50,651 bases of DNA from an uncultured Paracoccaceae bacterium. GTDB taxonomy: Bacteria > Pseudomonadota > Alphaproteobacteria > Rhodobacterales > Rhodobacteraceae. Below are positions 26,239 to 34,622 of this stretch, piece by piece. Location of the stretch: contig CALIZF010000072.1 of NCBI GenBank assembly GCA_938028765.1, positions 1 through 50,651 of the forward strand, in the 5' to 3' direction. Within the stretch, counting starts at the first letter, position 1, and the number at the start of each line of letters is the position of its first letter. The position numbers and the translations under genes were made by a program. The notes under the pieces were generated by a model. The model ran no database searches, was not told the origin of the DNA, and saw only the letters and a list, made by a program, of their open reading frames with translations.

Positions 26239-27005
26239 CGCGCCGGCCCGAAGGGCGCAGACCCGTAGCCGGCCATCGCCGCCGTCCAGGCCGCAAGGCC
26301 GACCGGCGCCGCGGCGGCGAGAAGCGCGAGGGTGCCGAGGCTGAGCGCCGGGGCGCCGACCAGCGCAACCATCAGCTGTGGCATCGCCCGGTTGATCGCG
26401 CCGAGCGCAACGTTGTAGAGCAGCGAGGCGATGACGAAGGGGGCGGCGATCGCGAAGGCCAGCGCGAAGGCACGGCCGGCCTGCACCACGCCCCAGTCCG
26501 CGACATCGGCCGCAGCGGGAAACCGGGCCGCCGGCAGCGCGTCGTAGGACCGGATCAGCGCCTCGGCCACCGTCACGTGCAGGCCCGCGGATACCGCCAG
26601 CGCAAGTCCCGCCACCACCATCAGGTGGCCAATGGCCGGCTGCGGCTCGGCCGCAGCGCCCGCGATCTGCGCAAGTGCGGTCGATTGCGCAATGATCGTG
26701 GCCCCGGTCTGCAACGCATGGACGAGAAGGCGGAATCCGAGGCCCAGGATCAGGCCCGCCGCCACCTCGGCCAGCAGGGCGGGCAGGGCGGGCACGCCGG
26801 CGGGCATCAGGGGCATCGCCGCCGGGGCGACGACGGCGGTGAACGCACCCGCCAGGACGAGGCGCACCCGGGCGGGCACCGACTGTTCGCCGAAGGCCGG
26901 CAGCACCGCCATCACCGTGCCGACCCGGCAGAACACGAGAAACGCGGCCCACAGCAGCGGCTCGCCCGTGCGCAGAAGATCCGCCGCCAGGGCGACCGCC
27001 GTCAT
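26235..27005 (-). CDS. fliR: Flagellar export gate protein FliR
   Basis: FliR is the single-copy multi-pass subunit of the export gate. The 256-residue protein is strongly hydrophobic, with about six helices. Family signs are AAFLVFCRVGTVMAVLPAFG near 20-40, LLVHALQTGATIIAQSTALA in the middle, and FAIAAPFVIASLLYNVALGA toward the end. The ATG overlaps the flhA stop (ATGA), and its own stop overlaps flhB, so flhA, fliR and flhB are translated in series. Confidence 0.95.
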   Translation of the reverse strand: MTAVALAADLLRTGEPLLWAAFLVFCRVGTVMAVLPAFGEQSVPARVRLVLAGAFTAVVAPAAMPLMPAGVPALPALLAEVAAGLILGLGFRLLVHALQTGATIIAQSTALAQIAGAAAEPQPAIGHLMVVAGLALAVSAGLHVTVAEALIRSYDALPAARFPAAADVADWGVVQAGRAFALAFAIAAPFVIASLLYNVALGAINRAMPQLMVALVGAPALSLGTLALLAAAAPVGLAAWTAAMAGYGSAPFGPAR

Positions 27006-29077
27006 GCCGCCACCACCCCGACCAGCGCCGGCCGCACGCCCGCGCCGAGTTCGTCGTAGGCGAGGACCGGCGTATTGAGCCCGCGCGCCGACAGCACCGA
27101 CCGCACGAAGCGCCGGCGCGGGCCGGCCACCACGACGGCGGGCTGGGTGCCTGCCTCGGTCGCCGCGGCGATCCGGTCGGCAAGGCCCTGCGACAGCCGC
27201 GCGAAGGTTTCGGCCGGCAGCGCCACCTCGGGCGGGACGCGGTCGGTCGGCAGCTGATACTGCATGAACGTGCCTTCCCACTCCGGCGCCAGCTGAACCA
27301 GCGGCAGCGTCCCGTCGGGTCGGCGCAGCTCCGCCACGATCTGGAACCCGAGACGGCGGCGGACATGATCGCACAGCGCCTCGGGCGTCGGGGCGGCCGC
27401 CCGCCCCTCGGCGATCGCTTCGAGAATGAGGGGCAGGTTGCGGATCGACACCCGTTCTTCCAGCAACAGCTTCAGCACCGCCAGCAGCAGATCCACCGGC
27501 ACGCGGTCCGGGATCAGCTCGTCCAGCAGCCGCCGGTTGGCGGTGGCGCGCGCGGGGTCGCTGACGGCGGCGAACTCGTCCAGAAGGCGCCGCAGCGTGC
27601 GCAAGGTCATCAGTCGGCCGAGGTTGCCGCGGATCACCTCAAGCAGGTGGGTGGCCAGAACCTCGGTAGGGGTCACGACGGTGACGCCCGCGATCGCCGC
27701 CGCGTCCTGGTCGGCGGCCGCAATCCAGCGCGCGGGTGCGCCGTAGACCGGTTCGCGCACCTCCTCCCCCTCGGGCAGGGTGCCGCCGGCGGCCAGCGCC
27801 AGCACCCGGCCGGGGCGCAGCACGTCGCGCGCGTGCTCGACCCCCTGGATGCGGATGCGGTAGTGCCCCTCGGGCAGGCGCGGGTCGTCGGTCAGGCGGA
27901 TCTCTGGCAGGATCAGGCCATAGGTCTGCGCGACATGGGTGCGGATGTTGCCGATCCGCGCATCGAGGCCGGTCGCGGGATCGAGCACCATCGCGACCAG
28001 GTCGTGGGCGAATTCGACATGGATCTCGTCGAAGTCGAGCGCATCGCCCAGCCGCGCCGGGGCGGCGGGCTGGTCGGCCGGCGGGGGGACCGCGGCGTCC
28101 TGCGGCCGTGCGCGGGCAACGAAGGCCGCAGCGCCGAAGACGCCCGCGCCAACCATGAAGGGCAGGAACGGCATGCCCGGCACCAGCGCGAACAGCGCCA
28201 TCAGCGCTGCCACCGTGCCGAGCGCGCCGGGGTAGCGGCCAAGCTGCCCGAACAGCGCCACGTCGGTCGCGCCCTGCGATCCCCCGCGCGCCAAGAGGAG
28301 CGCCGCGGCGATCGATGTGATCACGGCGGGGATCTGGTTCACAAGGCCGTCGCCAACGGTCAGGATCGTGTAGGTCTCGAACGCCCGGCCGAAGCTCAGG
28401 CCGTGCCCGATCACGCCGATGGCCATGCCCACGACGATGTTCAGGAGGGTGATCAGCAGCCCCGCCACCGCATCGCCCTTGACGAACTTGGACGCGCCGT
28501 CGAGCGAGCCGAAGAAGTTCGTCTCGGCGAGTTCGGTGGCCCGGCGCGCCTTCGCCTCGGCGTGGTCGATGGCCCCTGCCTGCATGTCGGCGTCGATGGC
28601 CAGCTGCCGGCCCGGCATCCCGTCCAGCGCGAACCGGGCCCCAACCTCGGCCATGCGGCCCGCGCCCTTGGTGATGACGACGAAATTCACGATCATCAGG
28701 ACGCAAAACACCACCAGGCCGACGACGACCGACCCGCCCATCACGAACTGCGCGACCCCCTCGATCACCGAACCCGCCGCGCCGGTGCCGGAATGCCCCT
28801 CGCTGATGATCAGCTTGGTGGACGAAACGTTCAGCGACAGCCGCAGCATCAGCGAGGCCAGCAGGATCGTCGGGAAGGTCGAGAAATCGAGCGGCCGTTC
28901 GATGAACAGCGTCACCGTCAGCATCATCACGGCAAGCGCGAAGGACAGGGCAAGGCCGATGTCGAGCACGATCGCCGGAACCGGCAGGATCATCATGACG
29001 ATCACCGTCATGATGGCGAGCGCGAGAAGGACGGTCGGCCGGAACAGGTCGGGCGCGCGCAGGGGCAGGCGCTTCAT
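27002..29077 (-). CDS. flhA: Flagellar export gate protein FlhA
   Basis: FlhA forms the nonameric export-gate ring and docks substrates and chaperones through its cytoplasmic domain. The 691-residue protein has about eight N-terminal hydrophobic helices (to about 310), the FHIPEP-family block GRQLAIDADMQAG near 153-165 and the LDGASKFVKGDA segment, then a linker and cytoplasmic domain. Its ATG lies 1 nt after the stop of the transglycosylase gene. Confidence 0.97.
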   Translation of the reverse strand: MKRLPLRAPDLFRPTVLLALAIMTVIVMMILPVPAIVLDIGLALSFALAVMMLTVTLFIERPLDFSTFPTILLASLMLRLSLNVSSTKLIISEGHSGTGAAGSVIEGVAQFVMGGSVVVGLVVFCVLMIVNFVVITKGAGRMAEVGARFALDGMPGRQLAIDADMQAGAIDHAEAKARRATELAETNFFGSLDGASKFVKGDAVAGLLITLLNIVVGMAIGVIGHGLSFGRAFETYTILTVGDGLVNQIPAVITSIAAALLLARGGSQGATDVALFGQLGRYPGALGTVAALMALFALVPGMPFLPFMVGAGVFGAAAFVARARPQDAAVPPPADQPAAPARLGDALDFDEIHVEFAHDLVAMVLDPATGLDARIGNIRTHVAQTYGLILPEIRLTDDPRLPEGHYRIRIQGVEHARDVLRPGRVLALAAGGTLPEGEEVREPVYGAPARWIAAADQDAAAIAGVTVVTPTEVLATHLLEVIRGNLGRLMTLRTLRRLLDEFAAVSDPARATANRRLLDELIPDRVPVDLLLAVLKLLLEERVSIRNLPLILEAIAEGRAAAPTPEALCDHVRRRLGFQIVAELRRPDGTLPLVQLAPEWEGTFMQYQLPTDRVPPEVALPAETFARLSQGLADRIAAATEAGTQPAVVVAGPRRRFVRSVLSARGLNTPVLAYDELGAGVRPALVGVVAA

Positions 29078-29078
29078 C

Positions 29079-29828
29079 TCAGCCCTCGCGCAAGAGCGGA
29101 GCGCGGGCGGGCGCGACCAGGGGCTGCACGTCGCCCCCGCCCGCGAACAGCGACGGGCCCCGCGCGGTCCCCTGCAGAAGCGGGAACCCCGGCCCCCGCT
29201 GACGCTGGCGTTGCGGCGGCGGAGGCTCCGCCGCGGGCGCTGCGGGCGCGGCCGCCATCAGCGCGGCCACCCGGCCGGCATAGCGCGCGGCACGGTCGGG
29301 ATCGCGCGAGTGATAGGCGCCGATTGCCGCCTGCCAGTCGCCGAACTCCGCATGCAGAGCGCGCAGAAACCGCGCGGCATGGGCGGCGTTGCGCACCGGA
29401 TCCAGCATCGCGTCGGGGCCGTCGAAGGCGCTGCCGTGCCAGCGCCAGTTGAGCTGGAAGCAGCCGAGGTCGATGTTGCGCACGCCCGAGGCAAGCGCGG
29501 CGTTCACGGCTGCAAGCGCCGACCGCCGGTCGGGGTGATAGGCGCCCGCGCCGCCCTGGTTCACGGCCCAGGGCCAGCCGCTGCCCGAAGCGGCGCCCCG
29601 ACGCCCGCTTTCGGCCAGCATCACGGCCTGCAGCACCCCGCGTGGCACGCCGGTCGCGACCGCGGCCAGATCGGCCGCCGCGGCGCAGAGGCGTTCATCC
29701 GGGTCCGCGGCAGCGGGTTGCGCGCGTGCCGGCCCGGCCGCGACCGGGCCCGGCACCGTCGCCAGCGCGATCAAGAGGGCAAGGCATCGGGCGACGGGCC
29801 TGTGCGGCACGGGCGGGTTCTCCCTCAT
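29079..29828 (-). CDS. Periplasmic lytic transglycosylase (SLT domain), flagellar SltF-like
   Basis: The 249-residue product has an N-terminal signal peptide (hydrophobic 14-31, cleavage near ARA) and an SLT-type transglycosylase domain with the catalytic Glu in LAESG (Glu73), NIDLGCFQLNWRWHG, and a late AIGAYHSRD. It would open the peptidoglycan for rod growth. Because the FlgJ here has no muramidase half, a separate enzyme of this type is expected, as described for SltF of Rhodobacter sphaeroides. The ATG at 29828 gives a good signal peptide. A GTG at 29855 is an alternative. It heads the slt-flhA-fliR-flhB-fliJ operon. Confidence 0.85.
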   Translation of the reverse strand: MRENPPVPHRPVARCLALLIALATVPGPVAAGPARAQPAAADPDERLCAAAADLAAVATGVPRGVLQAVMLAESGRRGAASGSGWPWAVNQGGAGAYHPDRRSALAAVNAALASGVRNIDLGCFQLNWRWHGSAFDGPDAMLDPVRNAAHAARFLRALHAEFGDWQAAIGAYHSRDPDRAARYAGRVAALMAAAPAAPAAEPPPPQRQRQRGPGFPLLQGTARGPSLFAGGGDVQPLVAPARAPLLREG

Positions 29829-29875
29829 CGGGCGGCGGTGCTCGACCGCTGCCACCTCAGTAGCGGCGGATGGTT

Positions 29876-29890
29876 AGCGTTCCCCTACCG
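29876..29890. promoter_or_regulatory. CtrA-like site TTAG-N7-CTAC before the slt-flhA operon
   Basis: TTAG (29876-29879), seven bases, CTAC (29887-29890), in the short gap between the 757-residue gene and slt, 47 nt before the slt ATG. It is the same 7-base spacing seen at the other flagellar promoters and shares TTAGCGTTCCC with the flagellin site. Confidence 0.4.
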
Positions 29891-32164
29891 TCAGGGGGCG
29901 GGGAAGGCGGCGAAAAGCTCGTCGATCCGGCCGCGCAGGCGTTCGGCCTCGGCCAGCCGTTCCGCCGCACCCGCCAGTGTGACCGGCGCAGCGGCGGCCG
30001 GGGCCTGAAGGCCGGGCTGGCCGGCGACGTCGCCGGGCGCTGCGCCGGAACCGGCGGGCGGCGGCGCGACAGCGGCGATCAGGTCTCCGGCTGCTTCCGG
30101 CAGCGCACCCGCGTGGTCCGCGCCTATGGCGGCCGCCAGGGCCCAGTCCCGCGCGCGCCAGGCCGTGCGGGCCGCGCGGTCCGGCTGGCCTGCTGCAAGC
30201 CAGGCCTCGGCAGCGCCGGCGGCGTCGCCGAGCCGGTCGCGCGCCGCGGCCCGCAGCGCCGCGGCCTCCGCATCCGCGGCGCCCGCCAGAACCCGCAGCG
30301 CGTCGCGCGCATCGCCGCGCAGGAGGGCGGACCGCGCAAGGCGGATCGCATCCTCGGGCGGCGGCACCGGTGCCGCAGGCGGCAGCAGCCAGACGGCTGC
30401 AGTGTCGGCGAGGCCGAGGTCCAGCAACCGGTCGGCGACGGCCCGGCGCGTACCGATCGGCAGGGCGGGCTGCGGCCCGTCGCCGACCGCGTGACGGATC
30501 ACCGCCTCGTCACCGCCGCGCGCCGCGAGGATCGCCCAGACTGCACCCGCCGCATCGCCCCCCGCGCCGGCGGCCACGGCGAATGCCTCGGCGAAATCGC
30601 CGCGGGCGGCCGCGGTGCGGGCGAGGGCGCGCGCGATCTCTATGCCTGCCGCGGTCCCGCGGGCGGTCCGCTCGGCTGCGGCGAGGGCCAGCGCCGTCGC
30701 CTCGTCCGGCACCGCGCCGCGATCCACCATGCTGTCGGCCAGCTGCGCCAGCGCCCGGGCGCCCGCTTCGCCGGACGTGTCCGACAGGGTCCGAAGCCCC
30801 GCCTCGGCGCGCTCGCGCGCACCCTCGCGCAGGGCGAGTCCCGCGTCGACCAACCCGACAGCTGCGGGATCGTCCGTCGCGCGGGCCACGGCATCGCGCA
30901 CGGCGCGCGCGGCGGAGTCCTGCCCGGCAGCCAGCAGACGCTCCGCCGCGCGGGGGCCGACGGTCGCGCGCAGGGCGGGCGGCAGGGCGAGGATGGTGCG
31001 CTGCACCGCCGTGCCCGCAACCGGCGCGCCGGGGGTCGGCGGGGCCATCGTCAGCAATGCCCAGAGTGCGGCGTCGCCGTCGCAGGTCTGCATCCCGGCA
31101 AGCGGGCTGGCGGCCGGTGCCGGCGTGTCGTCCACGGCCGCGGCGAGGGCCGCGATCAGGGCCCGGTCCGCGTCCGGCAGGTCGAACGCCGCCGCGATCG
31201 CCGTTGCCTCTGCCCCGAATCCCCGTGCAAGGAAGGCTTCGGCGAGGCGCAGGGCGGCGGCGGCGTCGATATCGTCCGGTTCGGGCGGAAGCGCGTCCCA
31301 GACCGGGCCCGCCCCGCGATCCGGCGACGCGAGGAAGGCGAGCCGGGCATCCGGCACGCAGTCGCGCCCGTCGCCGGCCGTCGGCGCGGGCGACGAGCCC
31401 TCGGGCGTGGCGATCAGGCCGGGCCCGGTGTCCATGACGGGCGCGGCGGCGCCAGCGTCCGCGGTCGCTGCGGCGTCGCCGCCGACCGGCGGCGCTGCGG
31501 GACGCGCGATCCGCACCGCCGGGTCCACGATCCCGCTGCTGGCGGCCCGGGCGATCTGGTCGACGATGGCCGCGCGCAGGTCCGCCGCCGCGGCATCCGG
31601 CAGCATCGGCGCGACCGGGGCGGGCACCGGCGGCGGCGTCAGCGCCGGCGTCGCCAGCCAGTCGTAGGCGGGCGGCGACGCGGCCGGCGGTGCGAAGTCG
31701 CGCGGCCGCGCGCGCGGCCGGGGCGTCGCGCGGGCGTTGAGGGGCGGAAGAGCGGGCCCGTCCGGCGCGTCGATCGCCCGTTCGAAGCCCGATCCTGGCG
31801 GAGGCGGCCCGTCGCGCAGGTCGATGACCACAACGGCGGGTCGGGCCGCGAAGGCGACGCCGTGGCAGGCACAGCGCAGGCCGAGGCGCAGCGCACCCGT
31901 CGCGGGATCGGACCAGACCGACATCAGCCGGTCGCGCGGGATCCGGTCGAACACTGCCGAAAGGTCAAGCCGCGGGGATGCCCCCTCGAAGCGCAGCTCG
32001 TAGCCGTCCGGCGTGCGGCCGAAGCGCCAGTTCGACGGCGCTGGCAGCGTCAGCACCAGCCGGGTGAACCCCCGGTGCTCGCCCGCGCGCAACGTTGCGG
32101 TCTGTGCCGCGGCCGCAACCGGCAGGAGGCCGAGGATCAGCGCAAGGAGCAGCCCGCGGATCAT
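29891..32164 (-). CDS. Large secreted helical-repeat protein linked to motA (MotC-like?)
   Basis: A 757-residue protein with a clear signal peptide (MIRGLLLALILGLLPVAAAA), a beta-rich N-terminal region of about 120 residues (RAGEHRGFTRLVLTLPAP), and a long Pro/Ala linker. Residues about 290-730 are helical, Ala-rich and TPR-like. I do not recognise a named family by sequence. It shares an ATGA with motA and lies one gene from motE, a MotC chaperone in rhizobia, so a periplasmic stator-associated role like MotC is a reasonable but unproven guess. Its codon use and GC match its neighbours. Confidence 0.6.
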   Translation of the reverse strand: MIRGLLLALILGLLPVAAAAQTATLRAGEHRGFTRLVLTLPAPSNWRFGRTPDGYELRFEGASPRLDLSAVFDRIPRDRLMSVWSDPATGALRLGLRCACHGVAFAARPAVVVIDLRDGPPPPGSGFERAIDAPDGPALPPLNARATPRPRARPRDFAPPAASPPAYDWLATPALTPPPVPAPVAPMLPDAAAADLRAAIVDQIARAASSGIVDPAVRIARPAAPPVGGDAAATADAGAAAPVMDTGPGLIATPEGSSPAPTAGDGRDCVPDARLAFLASPDRGAGPVWDALPPEPDDIDAAAALRLAEAFLARGFGAEATAIAAAFDLPDADRALIAALAAAVDDTPAPAASPLAGMQTCDGDAALWALLTMAPPTPGAPVAGTAVQRTILALPPALRATVGPRAAERLLAAGQDSAARAVRDAVARATDDPAAVGLVDAGLALREGARERAEAGLRTLSDTSGEAGARALAQLADSMVDRGAVPDEATALALAAAERTARGTAAGIEIARALARTAAARGDFAEAFAVAAGAGGDAAGAVWAILAARGGDEAVIRHAVGDGPQPALPIGTRRAVADRLLDLGLADTAAVWLLPPAAPVPPPEDAIRLARSALLRGDARDALRVLAGAADAEAAALRAAARDRLGDAAGAAEAWLAAGQPDRAARTAWRARDWALAAAIGADHAGALPEAAGDLIAAVAPPPAGSGAAPGDVAGQPGLQAPAAAAPVTLAGAAERLAEAERLRGRIDELFAAFPAP

Positions 32165-33030
32165 GCCGCATCCGCCTTGAGCGTGCGCAGCGCCGTCTCG
32201 ATTTCGCCGAAGCTGGGCCGGACGTGGTGGGGCGTGTTCTGCCGCCCCACCTCGATGCAGAGGTTGGCGGGGTGGCGGTGCAGGTTGGCCACCAGCACCT
32301 CGCGCACGAGCTGATGGAAATGCCCGTCGTCCTCGGCGATCGACCGCAGGCGCGTGGCGAAGGGGCCGACGATCCCGTAGGCGAGAAACACGCCGAGGAA
32401 GGTGCCGACCAGCGCCCCGCCGATCATCTTGCCGAGGATCTCGGGCGGCTGGTCGATCGCGCCCATCGTCTTGATCACCCCCAGCACCGCCGCCACGATG
32501 CCGAGCGCGGGCAGCGCGTCCGCCATCGTCTGCAGCGCATGGGCCGTGTGCAGCGCATGGGCGCGATTGGCCTCCATCCGCTTGTCCAGAACCTCCTCGA
32601 CCTGATGGGGGTCGTCGTAATTCATCGCGGCCGCGCGCAACGTGTCGCAGATGAGATCGACCGTCTCGTGGTCGGCGCTGATGCGCGGGTAGCGCGCGAA
32701 CAGCGGCGACTTTCCCGGTTCCTCGATATGTTCCTCGAGCGCCACGGGGTTGCTGCGCGCGATCCGAATGAGTTCGAACAAGAGGCACAGAAGGTCGCGG
32801 TAATCGGCCGGCTTCCATCGAGGCCCGCGGAACACCTTGCCGACGTCGCGCAGCGTGGCGCGGATGGTGCCCGTGTCGTTGCCGATCAGGAACGCGCCGA
32901 TCGCGGCGCCCGCGATCATCGCAAGCTCGAACGGCAGGGCATGCAGGATGATGCCGAGCTTGCCGCCCGCCGCGACGTAGCCCCCGAACACCATCACGAA
33001 GATGACGCCGATCCCCGCGATTCCGAGCAT
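32161..33030 (-). CDS. motA: Flagellar motor stator protein MotA
   Basis: MotA forms the proton channel ring of the stator with MotB in the inner membrane. The 289-residue protein has four hydrophobic segments (about 2-22, 32-50, 167-192, 201-223), a large cytoplasmic loop with RGPRWKPADYRDLLCLLFEL, and the conserved Pro-containing ADALPALGIVAAVLGVI and LVGTFLGVFLAYGIVGPFA blocks. GGAGG precedes the ATG at 33030. motB is not adjacent. It lies 10 kb away at 43033, an unusual split seen in some alphaproteobacteria. Confidence 0.96.
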   Translation of the reverse strand: MLGIAGIGVIFVMVFGGYVAAGGKLGIILHALPFELAMIAGAAIGAFLIGNDTGTIRATLRDVGKVFRGPRWKPADYRDLLCLLFELIRIARSNPVALEEHIEEPGKSPLFARYPRISADHETVDLICDTLRAAAMNYDDPHQVEEVLDKRMEANRAHALHTAHALQTMADALPALGIVAAVLGVIKTMGAIDQPPEILGKMIGGALVGTFLGVFLAYGIVGPFATRLRSIAEDDGHFHQLVREVLVANLHRHPANLCIEVGRQNTPHHVRPSFGEIETALRTLKADAA

Positions 33031-33073
33031 GGTGGTCCTCCGTCCGGTCGCCGCGACTCGTGCCCGGCCCGGG

Positions 33074-33088
33074 TTAAGATCGGCTTTC
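33074..33088. promoter_or_regulatory. Weak CtrA-like site before motA
   Basis: TTAA (33074-33077), seven bases, TTTC (33085-33088), in the gap between motE and motA, 43 nt before the motA ATG. One half-site is exact and the other matches only in part, so this is the weakest of the set. Confidence 0.25.
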
Positions 33089-33091
33089 CGG

Positions 33092-33667
33092 TTATTCGCG
33101 CGGAACGGCGCTGTTGCGCGCCGCCAGAAGAAGGCTGACGCGGTAGGCGGACGGGGACGCCATGCCGCCGAGGATCGCCGCCGCCGCATCGGGCCGCATC
33201 CGGCCGAGGAAGCCCGCGGCGAATTCGGGCTCCATCGCCTCGAAGAGGGCGGCGGCGTCCTTCGGACGCATCGTCTCGTAGACGGCGGTCAGCCGGGCGA
33301 GGTCGGCCTCGGCCGCGCCATCGGACCGGGCCAGCGTCTCGGACAGCGCCGCCTCGGCCGCCTGCAGGTCCGCAAGCTGCCGGGCGATCGCCGCCTCGGC
33401 CAGTGCCAGCGCGGCCAGCCGGTCGGCCAGGGCGGCCTCGCGCGTCTCGACCTGGGCGGCGCGCGCCGACAGGGCGGCGGCGACCGCGGCCGGCGGAGGA
33501 GCGCAGGCAGCCGCGGGTTCACCTGCCGTCGGCATCGCCGCGTCCGGGATCAGCGCCCGCGCCTCGCCCAGTCCGAGGCCCACCCGGATCGTCCCGGACA
33601 GCGCGAGAAGGCCCGCAAGCACCAGGAGCGTGCCGCGGCGGCGGGGCCGAGCGGCCGCGGCGGTCAT
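33092..33667 (-). CDS. motE: MotE-type periplasmic stator chaperone
   Basis: A 191-residue protein with an N-terminal hydrophobic segment (about 13-33), a coiled-coil region rich in Ala/Glu (about 60-120), and a C-terminal MgtE-N-like domain: YETMRPKDAAALFEAMEPEF followed by FLGRMRPDAAAAIL. This arrangement matches MotE, a periplasmic chaperone for MotC in rhizobia. It sits just upstream of motA in the same direction. Its ATG overlaps the stop of the gene before it. Confidence 0.72.
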   Translation of the reverse strand: MTAAAARPRRRGTLLVLAGLLALSGTIRVGLGLGEARALIPDAAMPTAGEPAAACAPPPAAVAAALSARAAQVETREAALADRLAALALAEAAIARQLADLQAAEAALSETLARSDGAAEADLARLTAVYETMRPKDAAALFEAMEPEFAAGFLGRMRPDAAAAILGGMASPSAYRVSLLLAARNSAVPRE

Positions 33668-34032
33668 TCGCCGCCCTCCGCCCGCGTCCCGCGCCGGCGC
33701 ACGAACCGCATCCGCCGATCGCCCGTGTCGGCGTCGGCTGCGTCGGGCTCGGGCAGGTCGTGCAGCGAAGCCACCAGGACCTCGAGCCGCGCCGCGGCCG
33801 CCTCGGCCCGGCGGGTGAGGTCGGCCAGCTGCGCGCCAGACGAGGCGGCCGTTTCCTGCGCCCGGCCGAGCGCGCGCGTCAGGTCGTCAACCTGCGCAGA
33901 CAGCACGGCGATCGCCCCGCCCATGCCCGTTTCGAGCGTGGCGAAGCGGGCAAGGCGGCGCGACAGCACATAACAGTAGACGGCCGCGCCGAAGGCGCCG
34001 GCGGCCAGCATCGCATCGGCGATCAGTTCCAT
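33664..34032 (-). CDS. Small membrane-anchored coiled-coil protein (DUF6468-like)
   Basis: A 122-residue protein with one hydrophobic helix at the N-terminus (about 5-25), a coiled-coil (about 40-90) and a basic C-terminal tail. It resembles the small DUF6468-like proteins found beside fliL and motE in alphaproteobacterial flagellar loci, but I cannot confirm the family. AAGGAG precedes the ATG at 34032. It lies 11 nt after fliL and overlaps motE by ATGA. Confidence 0.5.
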   Translation of the reverse strand: MELIADAMLAAGAFGAAVYCYVLSRRLARFATLETGMGGAIAVLSAQVDDLTRALGRAQETAASSGAQLADLTRRAEAAAARLEVLVASLHDLPEPDAADADTGDRRMRFVRRRGTRAEGGE

Positions 34033-34043
34033 GTCGCCCTCCT

Positions 34044-34511
34044 TCAGTTCAGCACGAATTCGGTGACCAGCAGGTCATGCACCCTGCCCTCGCCGACGAC
34101 CGTCCGGATCCGCCGCAGCATCTGCGCGCGCAGGCGGAACAGCGCACCCGTCTGTTCGAGCTCTGCCGGCTCGACCGCGCGCAGATAGCCGTTCAGCACG
34201 TCGAGGACGCGCGGCATCAGCCGCTCGACCGCCGCCGCCTCGGCCGGGGCAACCTCGAGCTGCGCGACGAACCGCAGGTGGCGGTGCCGGCTTCCGGGGC
34301 CGAGCGTCACGATGACCGGCGGCACCGGAACGAAGGCGGCGTCGCGGCCTGGCGCGGCCGCGGGCGCGGGCGCCGCAGCCGGCAGGGGGAGGAGGCCCGA
34401 CCGTGCCGCGACGAATCCGGCCGTGCCGAGGGCGACGGCCAGGACGCCGCCGACCGCGAGCGGCAGGATGCCACGGCGGCGCGGCGCGGCAGGCATTGCG
34501 GCATCGGTCAT
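34044..34511 (-). CDS. fliL: Flagellar basal-body-associated protein FliL, copy 2
   Basis: A 155-residue single-pass protein with an N-terminal membrane segment (about 14-33), an Ala/Pro linker, and a periplasmic FliL domain: FVPVPPVIVTLG, HLRFVAQLEVAP and VHDLLVTEFVLN at the end. FliL supports stator output under load. AAGGAGG precedes the ATG. It heads the operon fliL-DUF6468-motE and is divergent from fliF across a 111-nt gap with a CtrA-like site. It is the better FliL match of the two copies. Confidence 0.88.
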   Translation of the reverse strand: MTDAAMPAAPRRRGILPLAVGGVLAVALGTAGFVAARSGLLPLPAAAPAPAAAPGRDAAFVPVPPVIVTLGPGSRHRHLRFVAQLEVAPAEAAAVERLMPRVLDVLNGYLRAVEPAELEQTGALFRLRAQMLRRIRTVVGEGRVHDLLVTEFVLN

Positions 34512-34554
34512 CGCGGCCCCTCCTTCTCCCGCGATGTGGATAGCCGGAAGGGGT

Positions 34555-34569
34555 CTAACGGATTATTAA
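34555..34569. promoter_or_regulatory. CtrA-like site CTAA-N7-TTAA between fliL and fliF
   Basis: CTAA (34555-34558), seven bases, TTAA (34566-34569). This is a near-perfect match to TTAA-N7-TTAA. It is about 43 nt from the fliL ATG and 53 nt from the fliF start, placed to drive both directions. It is among the best of the CtrA-like sites in this window. Confidence 0.55.
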
Positions 34570-34622
34570 GCCCGTTCCGCGATTCCTCGCCCCTGTTGGC
34601 GGAACGTTCCAGGGGTGCCGCG

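Noticed and set aside
27365..30008. Long plus-strand frames opposite flhA and the slt gene
   Set aside because: They are shadows rich in Arg, Gly and His, and real genes with motifs occupy the other strand.
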